DNA of 64,000 nucleotides from Lentinus brumalis (GCA_001792895.1 MARA01000007.1:806001-870000), one strand, 5' to 3'. Positions 47,310 through 59,085 are shown, numbered from the stretch's first letter. Numbers and translations are program-made. The notes: a model not told the origin generated them from the sequence alone.

Positions 47310-49664
47310 TCATCTTCGCTTCTTGGTAGCCGGACAGACGGATGTGGGCGCCATGTCATCGACTTTGCGTTTCCGGCTGTTACCGTCATTGACGACACGC
47401 TTTGCCGTGGACATATCCCTGTGAATTGACCACAAAGTCAGACGTCTACGCGGCTGTGCTACAACGTGTCTGCACGCACGGGCTCTCTCCCTTCGACCGC
47501 GCCGTTCGCTTTGATTGTCTTCCCGTGCGCGTGATGACCGGAGGCGTGTTCTCGATGACACCGTCTTCGGCATTTGAGGAGGGCGCGTGGGCCGTCTTCG
47601 CGTGCGCCGCAGTTTTCTTCGCGTTGGTCTGGGTGTTCGTCATCACGGCCGCGGCGTGCTTGATCTTCTTCGCGCCCGAAGACTTCTGCGACTTTTTGGT
47701 GGTGGCGACACTGTTCGCGTGCGTGCTAAGAGGGACTCCCTTGCTCGTGGACGTGCCAGCGGACCTCTTCGCGTTCGTGCCGGTCGGAGCGTTCTTCGTC
47801 CTACCCAGCCTCTTCGGCGGCACCGTGGCAACTGGTGAATGATCTCCGGCAGATACGTCACTGGAACATTGTGAGCCCCGTTTGTCTCAAGTACGATTCA
47901 ATCGAGGTTAAGAACGTACTCGTAAGCCGGGTCAGAATCCCGGGCAGTCTGTTGAGTGGCTCCCTTGTTTGCTTCGGAGGTTCGCTGACGATCTTTGGCG
48001 TTCCCGCGCCGCTTCTTCTTGCTCGTTTGAGATGCTGCCGTGGCAATCTTCGTTGTCACCTCTGCGGGCAACGAAGGACTGAGAGACGTTCAGTCATGCA
48101 ATGCTGATGAACAGAGCCAACTTTTACTCACCGAACCAACAGCGGCACCAACGTATTTTGCGATCTCTTGAGCTGAGCTTCGACTCCGGCGAGCGTACCA
48201 GGAAATTCGCATTCCGTGTCGTCATCGCTGTCCTCTAACAAGAGGGGCTCGACAGACGCGGGCTCCACAGTTGACCTCAACGCCGGACTGCCTCCGCGGG
48301 ATTGCGTACCCTGTGGCTCGACGAAGTCGGATGTTGAGTCGGTGGGCAACGTAGTTTTGAGACTGATGTCGTTAGAAGGTGCGGGTGCGACGTGGGCCTG
48401 ACGTCCATCTGGGGACAGAGGCTGAACGGCAGGTGTGGTATCGCGTAAAGGATGTGCAGCGGCAACGTCGACGGCCCTTGTAGGACTCGGCGAGCGCGGG
48501 TGAGTCACGAGTGCGGGTACTCTCGCGCGGAGGGGCGGGATGATTGTCGTGCTCCTTGCTGGCTTGCGTGCTCACGGCCATGACGCCACCGTCCCCGGGG
48601 CCACAGGAGCTTGTAGAAGTTAGACGATGCCTGGAGGGGACAGGACGCGCACAGAACGTACCATCAAAGATATCACCCAACCATTTCGAAAAAGTGAGAC
48701 GGATATATGTCGTCGACGTGCTGAATTCTTTGGCCAATCGTTCTTCAAAAGTCAAGCCATAACGGTCCCTCCCCGTCGCCGGACTGCAAAGGGTGAGTTC
48801 GAGGATAAATTCACTATGCACGTCACTCACTATGTCCCGACCAACTCTCCGTGCTCGTCTAACCCCCCAACATGCACATGCCAACCCAACCCGACTGCTT
48901 CTGCCAATTGAGCGCTGCTCGTTCCACATTCCCTGGCATCTCTTCGGCATGTCTACGGGATGTCAGCTATCACAGGGGAGAATGAGACGCACTGTTGACA
49001 CTCACTTGGCACGCCGTAACTCGCGCTGAGCATTGCTCTCGAAATGTACACGCTTCTCCTTGGCCCGAACGGTAAATTGGGCGAGGTCCTCGGGGGTAGG
49101 TGGTCGAAGGCATCCTTGAGCTCACGATTAAACTTGCGCATAGCGTCGGCTTTCGGAGTGGAGGAGTCGACGATCATCTTCGGCTTAGAAGGGTGCTGAC
49201 TCTGCTGGAACTCGCGATAGGGGTTGGACTTTGCGGCCATAGGAGGGGACGAAGACTTGTCATCGTCATCTTCGGCATGGCTGCCAGAGGTCTTCTGCCG
49301 CGAGAAATTGGCGCTGTTCCTTTTGAACACCCCCAATATACGCTGCAACTCGTCAAGGGCAGCTAGGGTGGGCACAGCTACTGGCACTTACCTCGCCAAT
49401 CTTTCTCAAACGAACATCGCGCTCCTCTTCAGTTTCGCCCTTCATCTGTTTCGCGTTCTTCTTCACGCGCCGTCGTTCCCGGAACTGCTCGTCTGTCTCC
49501 GCTGTTAATACGCCGCTGAACTTTTGCCGATAGAGCTCTTCCACTCGGCGCGCGGCACGGGTCATCGAACCATGGCTACCGTCGTTCAGCTTGCGAATCT
49601 CGGCAGACACTCGCATCTCCTGGATGAAGTCTAACTCATCGTCTCGCAACGCGCTCGCGCCCAT
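47310..49664 (-). CDS. roughly 630-aa cargo protein (frame breaks)
   Basis: Eight exons are visible: 49664-49392, 49342-49006, 48952-48831, 48783-48662, 48558-48132, about 48061-47920, 47860-47480 and 47418-47310. The N-terminal 90 residues are charged coiled-coil (DDELDFIQEMRVSAEIRKLN, EERDVRLRKIGE). A central part reads ALNWQKQSGWVGMCM, then LDEHGELVGT, then RYGLTFEERLAKEFSTSTTY and FSKWLGDIFDG; this looks like the conserved core but I do not know the family. The C-terminal half is disordered, Lys/Thr-rich, ending SRKRKVDDMAP and ATKKRR, a bipartite nuclear signal. One-base gains are needed at the G run 49092-49096 and the C run 48863-48868; the 48132/48061 junction is also out of phase. 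Probably nuclear. Confidence 0.62.
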
Positions 49665-49933
49665 GTTGTGGCTATGGAGGTGGTCAGGTCCGCAGCAACA
49701 CCATAGCAAGGATGGAGACGCACCGTATGTGAATAGTCGTCGGAGGACCACAGATACTCGAGCACGAAGACGGCGAACAAGTCTAAGTCGAGCATCCACA
49801 CTGCTGCCTGCCCGCGGAGGACAGAGGAGGTTCCGAGGCAAAGTGGGAATACATTTGGGGTGATGCGTAAACGTAAATGCAAATATCGATTTTAAAAAAA
49901 GAGAGCGGGTGCGACGGAGAAAGAACGATCGAG

Positions 49934-52147
49934 CTAAGGATCGACGTCCGCCTCCCCGTGCGTCGGAATGTTCGGCCTAACCTCTTTCGGTCGGCGCACA
50001 GGGGGGGTGGGCAGCCTTTCGAACTGCGTGATGAATGTCTTCACGTAATATCCGACCGCCGCGGTCTGAGCCCTCCGGTACTCTCCAGCATCGAGGACGT
50101 CCAACTGTTGCGCCGCCTCACGCACTTCGAGCGGGCAGGTCTTCCACCGCGAGAGAAGGTTTAGGAACGCTCGGAGAGGCTCGCGTCCGACATCCCAATC
50201 GTCGTCAGCAGGGTCTGGCCAGCAGAACACAATGTCAGCGTCATCCACGTCAGGCACGACGTTGAGCCCCGATCGTGACGTCCCCCACACCTCGGAAACA
50301 TGAGCCTCCCGCATCCAGCGCTCCATCTCCGGCCAGCAGTCCGAGCCGACCATCACTGCGTCGAGAGCGAGCAGCTCGCATCTCCAGTTGGTCTCGTGCA
50401 GCTCCCACACCACCCTACGACGGAGTTCGAGGTCCTCTGCAGCCGCTACCCGGGAGACGGGACTATTCCCGTAGGTCAGCGTCGCCTCAGAGTCATAGGA
50501 AGGTAGGGATGCGACATTTCCGAACAAACGACGCAAATTCTGTTTGCGCTGGTGTCGAACTTTGAGCCGAGAGTCGTTCCCTTGGGACGCTGTATCCGCG
50601 GAGATATGATCGAGACTGTAATCTCCCCAGAGCGCGTCACGCCATTCGGCGATGCTTAAGGGCCGCCCTGCGATAGTGCGATCGAAGAGGCGAAGGGAGC
50701 AGAAATCGCGTATGCCGAGCCAATGATGAATGTAGCGGCCGACTTTTTCAGGATTGACATCATACCCGCGCAGCCGATCGAGGAGCCAAGGGGGAGGAAG
50801 GAAGTACACCACGGACTTCGAGGGTTGCGGGAGCGGACCGACGACGGCGAGCACTTCATCCCAGACGCGGCTATGGTCCAGTAACTGGGAGGGGTAGTGG
50901 ATGCGGAACGGATTCATCGTGAACGAAGTCGGTTTCAGCGCAGGGGCACGAGTGGGACGTGCAGCATTCAATTGCCGAGGCCGTTTCGCCACCCTCTTGC
51001 CCTCAGCGACAGTCTGTGGTGCGCACGGCAGACTATGAGGCAGGGCGCGCGCATCTCGAGGATTCTGGATGACGTATGACGGCCGAGGCCCACCGAGGGA
51101 AGAATCCCAGCCGTGGGTCCATTGTGTACCCAGTCGGCGGCGTTTGTTTCTCGTGTCCGTGTCGTCGTGCGCTGAGTCCTCCGCAACGATGAGCTCGGGC
51201 AGACGGGAGCCACAGAGCTGCCGTCGAACTATGGCATGCATCGCGCGCTGGCATTCGCCGGGGGTGTTCAAGGCACCCGTCAAATCCCGCGTGGCTAACA
51301 CGAGACGGGGGTAAGAGGGGATTGTCGAGAAGGAAATCGGGAGGCTCGTGAGCATGACCGTGGACCATATGCGGACGTCTGGTGTGAGATGTTGTTGGAA
51401 CCATACAGGGATTCCAACACGATGCAGCAACTGGGCCTCGCTGGCGTCCGAGGTGTGCGCACCGACGACGTCAAGGACATCAAGCCGGAAGTCTTGCTGT
51501 GATACTATCCGCGGGAAGACCACCTGCATGAAGACGAGAACCCCGGCCAGTTCCAAAATGAGGCGCTGAACATGAGCGGCGAGGGAGATGATGACGGAGC
51601 GCTCGGAGGGGAGAAGTCGCAGACGATCGACACAGTGCCTCAGACATACCACGAGGAACCTGGATATCTCCTCCATCTCGGGGCAGTCGTGACGACACGA
51701 TTCGACGCAGCCAATGACGCGTTCGGCCTCTTTGGAGAGCGCGTGCGAGAACGCCGCACCCAACTTCCCCAGTCGCAACACTCCACACGTGTCTGATATC
51801 CAGTCCTCTGCCTGCCAAGTTCGCCAGACAACATCGGCCTCCGGTGCGAAACGAGCTCCCTGTCGCGGAATACAGGGAACATGCCTATATTCGCCGTCGT
51901 ACACCTGGGGCCACCGCGAGTATTCGTGCAGGCCCCATCGTCCGTCGGTGTATGTGGTGATCTCGCTGTGCGCAATTGCGAACTGGGGTACCAGGAGCTG
52001 ATTTGGCGTGGTGAAGACGGAGGTCTCGCTGAATCCGGCACCGGCCACTAGACCTTCAAATGCGTGGCATGCGCCCCTGGCGGGTCCTGTTCGTGTTGTC
52101 AGCCAGACGTTGACTTTGCATGGGCACGGAGAGCTCACGGGGGCCAA
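49934..52147 (-). CDS. large single-exon cargo protein, about 737 codons
   Basis: A continuous open frame of 2.2 kb has no intron, unlike its neighbours. It lacks an ATG near its 5' end: the frame begins after a TGA just upstream, and the first codons read TTG GCC CCC. So the N-terminus is either in an unrecognised upstream exon, or a base is wrong in the CCCCC run near 52145-52150. The protein has a globular composition (AFEGLVAGAGFSETSVF, WGLHEYSRWPQVYDGEYRHV). A short basic linker (RNKRRRLGTQW, KRVAKRPRQ) lies in the middle, and a second part ends FITQFERLPTPPVRRP. Nothing matches a family I know. A TATA-like stretch lies at about 52365. It is divergent from the transposase, with 1.4 kb between. 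Confidence 0.68.
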   Translation of the reverse strand: MAPVSSPCPCKVNVWLTTRTGPARGACHAFEGLVAGAGFSETSVFTTPNQLLVPQFAIAHSEITTYTDGRWGLHEYSRWPQVYDGEYRHVPCIPRQGARFAPEADVVWRTWQAEDWISDTCGVLRLGKLGAAFSHALSKEAERVIGCVESCRHDCPEMEEISRFLVVCLRHCVDRLRLLPSERSVIISLAAHVQRLILELAGVLVFMQVVFPRIVSQQDFRLDVLDVVGAHTSDASEAQLLHRVGIPVWFQQHLTPDVRIWSTVMLTSLPISFSTIPSYPRLVLATRDLTGALNTPGECQRAMHAIVRRQLCGSRLPELIVAEDSAHDDTDTRNKRRRLGTQWTHGWDSSLGGPRPSYVIQNPRDARALPHSLPCAPQTVAEGKRVAKRPRQLNAARPTRAPALKPTSFTMNPFRIHYPSQLLDHSRVWDEVLAVVGPLPQPSKSVVYFLPPPWLLDRLRGYDVNPEKVGRYIHHWLGIRDFCSLRLFDRTIAGRPLSIAEWRDALWGDYSLDHISADTASQGNDSRLKVRHQRKQNLRRLFGNVASLPSYDSEATLTYGNSPVSRVAAAEDLELRRRVVWELHETNWRCELLALDAVMVGSDCWPEMERWMREAHVSEVWGTSRSGLNVVPDVDDADIVFCWPDPADDDWDVGREPLRAFLNLLSRWKTCPLEVREAAQQLDVLDAGEYRRAQTAAVGYYVKTFITQFERLPTPPVRRPKEVRPNIPTHGEADVDP

Positions 52148-52149
52148 GG

Positions 52150-53584
52150 CAGGTGGGTTTCAAGCACAGCTCGCGTTGAGCATGGGCAAACATTGCGAAG
52201 GGCACACCTGCGCGTCGTGCAAAATCTCAGCGAGCCGGTCTCATCCTCAGATCGCGAAGAGCTCACAATTGCGTATGCTGGGAGCAACTTGGAGGGCCAA
52301 TAGAGGCAGAGAGACAAAGCAAACAGAGCCCGAACGCGTACTAGCGAGGGAAAAGCCATCTTTTGAGTATATAGGGGGGAGGGGGAAGGAATGCGTGACG
52401 AACGAACAAGGGAACGCGGCGTCTGCCAGCAAAGTTCTCCGGGTGGGGGCGGGATTCGCACGCGCCACAATAGACTTCTTCGGGAGCGTTTGCGCTAGAT
52501 CTTCTGGCGCGTGCCTTCGAGGTCGGTGGACGTGAGAACAATGTCTCGTCCGTAGGCCTGGCTGGTCTCGTGAGGTGAGGACGTATATCCTCCTCAGAGT
52601 GCCACGGTTATGTGTGTCGTCGCGGACGCGATGTTGGACCTATGTTCATGATGAGTCCTCCGCTCTGTTCCGCAAAGCGACAGTTACGTACTGATGGGAA
52701 GCGCAGAGAAGCGTGATGAGGGGCACAAAGAGATTCAGAACAGACGCGGAAGGTGGACGCGCGCGCCCAACAATGTCATGTGACCGTAGTTGTGGGAATA
52801 TTGAACCAACAAGACCATGTGATCTGCCCCGCGAGCGTCTACACTACGTCTTCCCCTGCCTCTGCCCGCCATCACACCTGACGCCGCGTCCGCATCAAAC
52901 CACTCGCTCTTCTCCCGCTGTCCGGCCGCACACAACCACTCAAGCACAACCACTCAAGGACGGATGCGATTGGGAGGGAAGGTTGCTGCTCAAGGGTTTA
53001 GCATGGCGGGCGTTCAGGTTACAGGAGCGGTTCGCGGCACGGAGATGATGATCGTTGGGTTGGACCCGAGGTGAGCATATAGCTTCGTGATGTCTGAATC
53101 CCACCCCACGTCTCAGTCGAGACTCGTGGGTTTCCCCATCACATCCGGAAAGCCTTGCCACGCCGGTCACACGATCGCAGCGGGGTGGGCTCTCGGCGGG
53201 GCTCATGACTTTGATGTCCTCTGCATCGCGACCTCGCGAACCCGTTTCCCTTGCAGATACCCTACCCCGAGAGCGCCAGTTGCTTCTTGCCGATATAACC
53301 CACCTGTATTCCTCACGTATTCGTCCCCCTTCTTGTAAATATGTATCCCAAAGGCCATACACCTATCGCGATTATGCTTCGGAACAAGCTCTCATGTTCG
53401 ACCTCATCGCAACGACCGCAATGACATGTCCATACCGCGGGGACGCAGCCCGACGAGCACTAGCGCCATGTAGCGACGGCACATCTTTGGAGCCGGTCCC
53501 AAGCAGTCAATTTGGCGCGCCTCGCGACTTTGGCCGTGCGAGTTCTGACGCCGCTCATCCGCCCTCGGCCACATCCTGCCCACT
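52150..53584. promoter_or_regulatory. divergent spacer between cargo ORF and transposase
   Basis: About 1.4 kb separates the 737-codon ORF (minus) from the transposase (plus). It probably holds both promoters. TATATAG near 52366 could serve the minus-strand gene. No other coding pattern is supported. Confidence 0.35.
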
Positions 53585-56500
53585 ATGAGCCGTAAGAAGA
53601 AGGCAGAACGCATCGGAGGTGTTAGGATGGCTGGAGCACGCCGGGGTACGAGCGCGTCCTCGCGCAGCCCCACACCGCGCAGTCCTACACCCAGGAATCC
53701 ATGGGCTGGGCTGGAGAGCGAAGACGCGCGTCCGCCGTCGTACCAATCGCAGGAACACGTTACATGCGACCAGGACACCGCTGGGGACACGAGTGGACAC
53801 GCGCCGACCAGCGGGACCACGCCGAGTACACAGACCCGATCGAGCGACTCTAAATCGGTTTGCGACTCAACCCGGGACCCACAGAAAACCAAGGCTACGG
53901 TTAATAATACCATCGTGAGCACCAGCACTTTGAGAACGAGCAGCCCAAGATTGACAATTGTACTAGGCACCATCGGAACGCATGAGGCTGTTTCTTCACC
54001 GGTGGGCCGCTTCGGCACAACGCGGACTCTTGGTGACGGAAGAAGGACCCGAATATCCTCTGGGATGCCATACGTGCGGACGTGACCTAGAGGAGAACGA
54101 GAACAATCCGGTCTATTGGTGCGCAGACTGCTACGACCCAGCGTACGAGTGCCGGGAATGCGCCGTCGCGTTCCATCGCCGGAATCCCTTCCACCGGATG
54201 GAAGAATGGCTTCCGAACAGAGGCTTCTGGCAGCGTCGTTCCCTGGGTGAACTAGGTCTCACGCTGAACCTCGGCCATCCACACGGTCAAGCGTGCCCGT
54301 TGAACCGAGGCACGCGAAAGACGACCATAGTGCACGAGCTCGGCGTCCACATCTACCCCGTTCGTTACTGCTTCTGCACAGACAAGACAACGGGCTGCGC
54401 AGTCACGGAACCCGAGCAATTAATCCGCTTCGGACTGTGGCCTGGCTCCTGGGACACCCCGGCCACCGCTTACACGCTTTCCCTCATGCGTCATCATCAT
54501 CTGCTCAGCCTGCAATCCCAGATCTCGAGTCACGACTTCTACGCGTATCTGCGGCGCCTGACCGACAACGTCTGCCCCGAAGATGTTCCTGTGAGTGATA
54601 ATGGGCTGCTCTCCCCGATCACGCTGACCTTCTGGATCAGGATCGCTATCGAGAGTTCATGACGGCAACCAGAGAATATTCGTTTATGCGGAGCACGAAG
54701 AGGTCCGCCATGCCGCCTCGACAAGGACTGCCTCCTGGATCCCTCGCGACTTTGTGTCCCGCATGTCCACAGCCCGGAATGAACATGGACCCTCGCTATG
54801 AGACTTCCGGGCGTCCAGCCGGCGAAGAGTAAGTGAATGATGTGCCCGCGCTCCATATGACCTCGCTAACCATTCGTAGGTACCTGGACGCCTTGTTCCA
54901 TACAGCTGACGGTAACTTCCAGCAGAACCAGAAGCTCAAACCGTCTGACCCGGACGACGATCCCCTCACTCTGGGAGCCGCGTACTACGGCCACGAGCAC
55001 CACTTCGCGACGTATCAGAAAATGCGTGGCAAGGAAAAGAAAGAGGTATGAACACACACAGGTACTGGCGGTACATGCTCACATCCATTGGCAGGCGACT
55101 ACATGTCATAAGTTCGGCGCAATGGGTTATGGTCGATATGGTGGTCGTGTTTCGGGAATGGTAGGGTTATCGTGCGCTCGCCACATGTTTGCGTTGCCGG
55201 GAAGTGCGGTGGATCTAAATGTCGGAGAAGCGTGAGTGTGCCACAACTGCTCGTGGCCATGTTCTGACATATATTTCAGATACTCCTACGTCGACTATGC
55301 GCACCTCAGTGGCTTGCAACGCTGGATGAATCTGTTCCTCCACGTGTCTGCCTACGACATCAACTGCCAATATCGCATCAACTTCGCGTCTCGCATCAGG
55401 ACCTTCTTCGAGAAGTTCGCCGATCTTACTTCCATTCGCAACAAAACGTTCCCTCGGACACTCATCGGCATCGGCAAGTTCCATCTGCCCGCGCACATCC
55501 CTTCATGCCGCTTCAAACACTCTTTCAACTACCTGCCCGGGGTTGGCATGACCGACGGCGAGGCCCTTGAACGCCTTTGGTCCGTCCTGAATGCTCTAGC
55601 GGCGCGGGCCAAGGAGATGACGTCTGGTTATCGGCACGACTTTCTCAATGACTTCCTGAACGACATGAATGTCCGACGCACTTGCAACCTAGGTGAGTCA
55701 ATTGGGCATGTCACAGTATACATATATAGACTGTATCCTCGCCTTCAGCGCGCGAACTTTCCCGACGTTTCCGACAAGCGTGCAGACAATCTGCCATCGT
55801 GGAAACCCGTGTGGCGAAGCTCGAGAGCACTCTGGATGCAGCGGACTTGAATGATTGGCGTGCGAAGGAGCGAGAATGGCTTGCGGCTGTAGTCGACATG
55901 GACAAACACAAGGACTTGGAGAACCCGTATGAACTTACGATGGAGCGTGGTGCGTATGAATCGTTCTCATGGGCGCTGCATTGGCTCATCATTGTTTGAT
56001 CTGTTTGCAGGACCGACAACAAAGGAGTTGCTTGCCGAATTCGAAAAAAACCGCTCTCGAGAGTCTGGTCATAGCAATGAAACGGGCATCTTGGAGGCGA
56101 TCTATGAAGGAGCAGAGCTGCAGTCCTTGCGGTAAGCGATACTCACGCGCAATGAAAACCGGCTGACTTTGGCTCTCAGGGAGGATTTACTCGATGCAAT
56201 CGAGGACGACGACGGTACGGAAGACACGCGCACTCAGTTGGACAACGCGCGGGCGGAATATATGACTCGTCTGGTTGAATGGACCAGCGCGTTCAACTCG
56301 TATATTCAGCCAGCGCTGGAGACCGCGGCACAGCAAGCATTGGAAGAACACGAGGCATCTGCGACTGGCGAGGTAGCAATCGGCCCCTCGTTTCCTTTGC
56401 GCGATACCACGTACGCAAACCACAACGTCACAGGTAGAGAAGCCCGCGCGGTTCTTGGTCTACCACCCCTGCGCGACCCCAGGAAGAAATCGGAGTCGTG

Positions 56501-57477
56501 GCAAGAGATCTACGCGGCCGCAATACCTCTACCCTCATCGTTCCACCCGCTCATCTTACAGAGGCCCGTGGTCGCATCCCTGGTCAGTTGGGAGAAGAAG
56601 GTGCGGGAAGGGCAAGCGAATGACGCACTCAGCGACCTGCGTACGCACCTCGTAACGTCAGAGATGTTGAAGATTAAGAAGCTTGACGCCACCGGGAAAT
56701 CATCGACCACACGCATGGGCAAGAAGATTCGGAGGCAAAACGATCAAGTCATTGCGGCGGCGGACGACTACAGGCGTGCAAGGCTCGCCCTCATCGCTCT
56801 CGGCATGAAGGAGGACGATGTACTGTTCCACCCGCTGCGGAAGGCGGACGTCACTGGGTTCACGATGTCTAGCGACCACCAGCCGCTGGGGCAGAGCAGG
56901 AAGGAAGTCTCGTGGCTTTGGGAAGACTTCTCTTTCGCTGACAGGCCACACGACACCGATCACCAAGAGTTCTACAATGAAGGTGCGTCCAAGCAGGTGT
57001 CTCTTTCAGGATAGTACCAATGCGTGGCTGATCGTAGTGAGGCGAGTTCACTGGTTCCGCTCGAGCGCGCTGCGGGCGCGCTGGAGGGAAGAACTTCGAC
57101 TGCTAGGCGAAGAAATGACCCGAACAGTGCGATTCTTCGGCTTTCAGAGGCTAGAATGGACTGCTCGCGCGAAAGCACACGACGCATGCGACGAGCCGGC
57201 GTGGAGTGCGTACGCTCGCAAGTACGGACAAATCATCCTGCCCCGCTGAACGTTACTAACATCCCCATAGACAGGCGTACCGATATGTGCGGCTGCTGAA
57301 GAATTGTCGGAGACACTTCCGAACTACTTCTTGCGCCATCGTAAGTGCCCATGCCTGGTTGCTGTTCTATGTCTGACACTTGCGACGCAGCCGGCAGACC
57401 TGTGGCGAGCCGCGATGGGTTCGCAGGAATGGGATGCAGTTCTAGCGAAGGAGGCGATACTCACATCTTGCGCGTGA
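53585..57477 (+). CDS. KDZ (Kyakuja-Dileera-Zisupton) transposase with CxC2-like cluster
   Basis: Twelve exons agree in phase: 53585-53914, 53967-54590, 54641-54828, 54880-55045, 55095-55231, 55280-55692, 55749-55949, 56011-56131, 56180-56982, 57038-57221, 57271-57340 and 57391-57477, giving 1107 aa. Residues 1-110 are basic and disordered. A CxC2-like Cys cluster follows at about 145-185 (CHTCGRDLEENENNPVYWC, CADC, CRECAVAFH). Then come LGHPHGQACP and HLLSLQSQISSHDFYAYLRR. The RNase H-fold core has candidate catalytic residues Asp391 (FHTADGNFQQN), Asp508 (SAYDINCQ) and Glu576 or 579 (GEALERLW). KFHLPAHIPSC and NYLPGVGMTDGEALERLW are strong KDZ hallmarks. The C-terminus is coiled-coil ending VHWFRSSALRARWREEL. 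No stop or frameshift was found, so it could be active. Confidence 0.9.
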
Positions 57478-57684
57478 GACGATGGGATGTCGAATGCCGT
57501 GAAGTAACCGAGGGGGAATTTACTATGACATTCTTATATGTGATGAACCTTGCGCGCGCGGGTAGCAGTACAGCAACATGTTTTGATTTGGGTGATTGGG
57601 TCCCCTTTTGGTGGAGATGGAGTTACAAGATAGGACATACAGTAGAGTACACTGATGCACGCGCACACTGATCAGCGCGCGCGA

Positions 57685-58228
57685 CTACTTGCGAGTCGTG
57701 CGAGACTGGCGAGACTTGCGAGACTTGCGAGACTTGCCAAGGTATTCGCACACCCTGACATGGAAGTCCCCGGGAGCCTTGTCCCTGCAGTAGGCCAACG
57801 CGCTAGCACTGGGTGAGCCCATGTTGGAGAGGAGATCGGGGTGACACTCACAAGTCAGCGGCGCGAATGGCCAAGTCCAAGTCCTCCGCATGGCAATCTC
57901 CATATCCATTGGTCACTGTCTCCGCGCGGCAGACAAGCACATGGGCGCGAGGGTGGGTCTGGCTGCGAAGAACGCGGGCAGTGCCGCGGCTGGTGTGGGC
58001 GAGCATGATGGGGAAATGTACCGCGAAAGTCTTGCGCGCACGCTGGAATGTGACGGCCAACATTTTGGTGGGTGCGGGGGTGGGAAAGACGGAGGTCAGC
58101 TGAGGAAATTCGAAACCAGATTCGACTGCGAAGCTCTGCAGCGGAACCGGGATCAAGCTCGGCTGCCCGTCTGCGCCAAAGTCAATCGCCTTGATGACTC
58201 TCCACTGCGAGGCGTCAATGTCGCTCAT
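57685..58228 (-). CDS. 158-aa cargo protein with basic Ser-Arg-Lys tail
   Basis: Two exons, 58228-57852 and 57784-57685, join in phase 2. The protein begins MSDIDASQWRVIKAIDFGAD and has a compact globular part (VFPTPAPTKMLAVTF, ARKTFAVHFPIMLAHTSRG, HVLVCRAETVTNGYGDC). It ends in the repeat KSRKSRKSRQSRTTRK, encoded by imperfect 9-bp DNA repeats at 57688-57735. The tail could bind nucleic acid or direct nuclear import. I do not recognise the family. It lies downstream of the transposase on the opposite strand (convergent), inside the element, 1.1 kb from its right end. Confidence 0.65.
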
Positions 58229-58701
58229 GGCTTGGGAGACATGAAGCTTACCGTGACAGACATGGTACAACCTAGGAGGGATGTCGAGGTTCAAAGTTCG
58301 CGTGTGGGAAGTTTTAGAGGCGAAGAACAGGACAAGGTTTGATAGGACGGTACGTCGGTGGGCAAAATACACAGCCACGTGACGGACGAACGGTCGAGCA
58401 CAGCAGTCAATGAGGCACACCTGCACTTGTGAGCCAGGGACAGCAGAGTATGGAGGGAAGAGGAGGGGTTCCGCACTTCAATCTCGAGAGAGGTGTTCGG
58501 GCGAGCGGTATGCGGGGTAGAGACCACATAGGGTTTGATCGCCGGAGGGTGATCCTCACAATCACCGTGGACTTACGGTGTGGAAGTTCTCGGAGAACCA
58601 GGGCACATTGCGCAGATGAGAGCTTTGCCGAGACGTCATGGCTATGTGAGATATTGACCACGGACAGTTTGATCGCCGGAACGCCAACTGACAATGACCT
58701 A

Positions 58702-58799
58702 GACACTATGTCGGACTGTGTTCGGATAGGTATGTAACGCTGTGCCGTACGACACTATGTCGGACTGTGTTGGGATAGGTATGTAACGCTGTGCCGTAC
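58702..58799. repeat. 49-bp tandem duplication near right end of KDZ element
   Basis: Two adjacent 49-bp units, 58702-58750 and 58751-58799, differ by one base. They lie in the subterminal part of the element with no coding role seen. Confidence 0.85.
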
Positions 58800-58886
58800 G
58801 TGAGGTTTAGTGGAGGTGATGGTGTGGAACTTCTGGAAGAACGCGTATAATAACCACGCAGACTTCGATCGCTGGAACACCAGCTG

Positions 58887-58916
58887 ATGTATGTCGGACC
58901 GTTTGCCGACATACAT
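58887..58916. repeat. 11-bp perfect hairpin
   Basis: ATGTATGTCGG at 58887-58897 and its exact inverse at 58906-58916 are separated by 8 bases. It could be a binding site or RNA hairpin; no function is known. Confidence 0.7.
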
Positions 58917-59085
58917 TGGTGACCGGGACTTTGGCGATCGAGGACGGCTGAGATTGATGGAAGGGCATATGAAGGACGTCATAGCAGACCTCCAGGAAGT
59001 TGTTACCATGAGGTCCTGTCCGCCGGTGTCTGGAAAGCACACAGGGCCCGCATATGTGATAGTAAGTATGCATGATGACCGTCGA

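Noticed and set aside
53619..53918. Alternative frame across the first exon of the transposase
   Set aside because: The frame from 53585 joins the second exon in phase 0 through a normal intron; the alternative does not.
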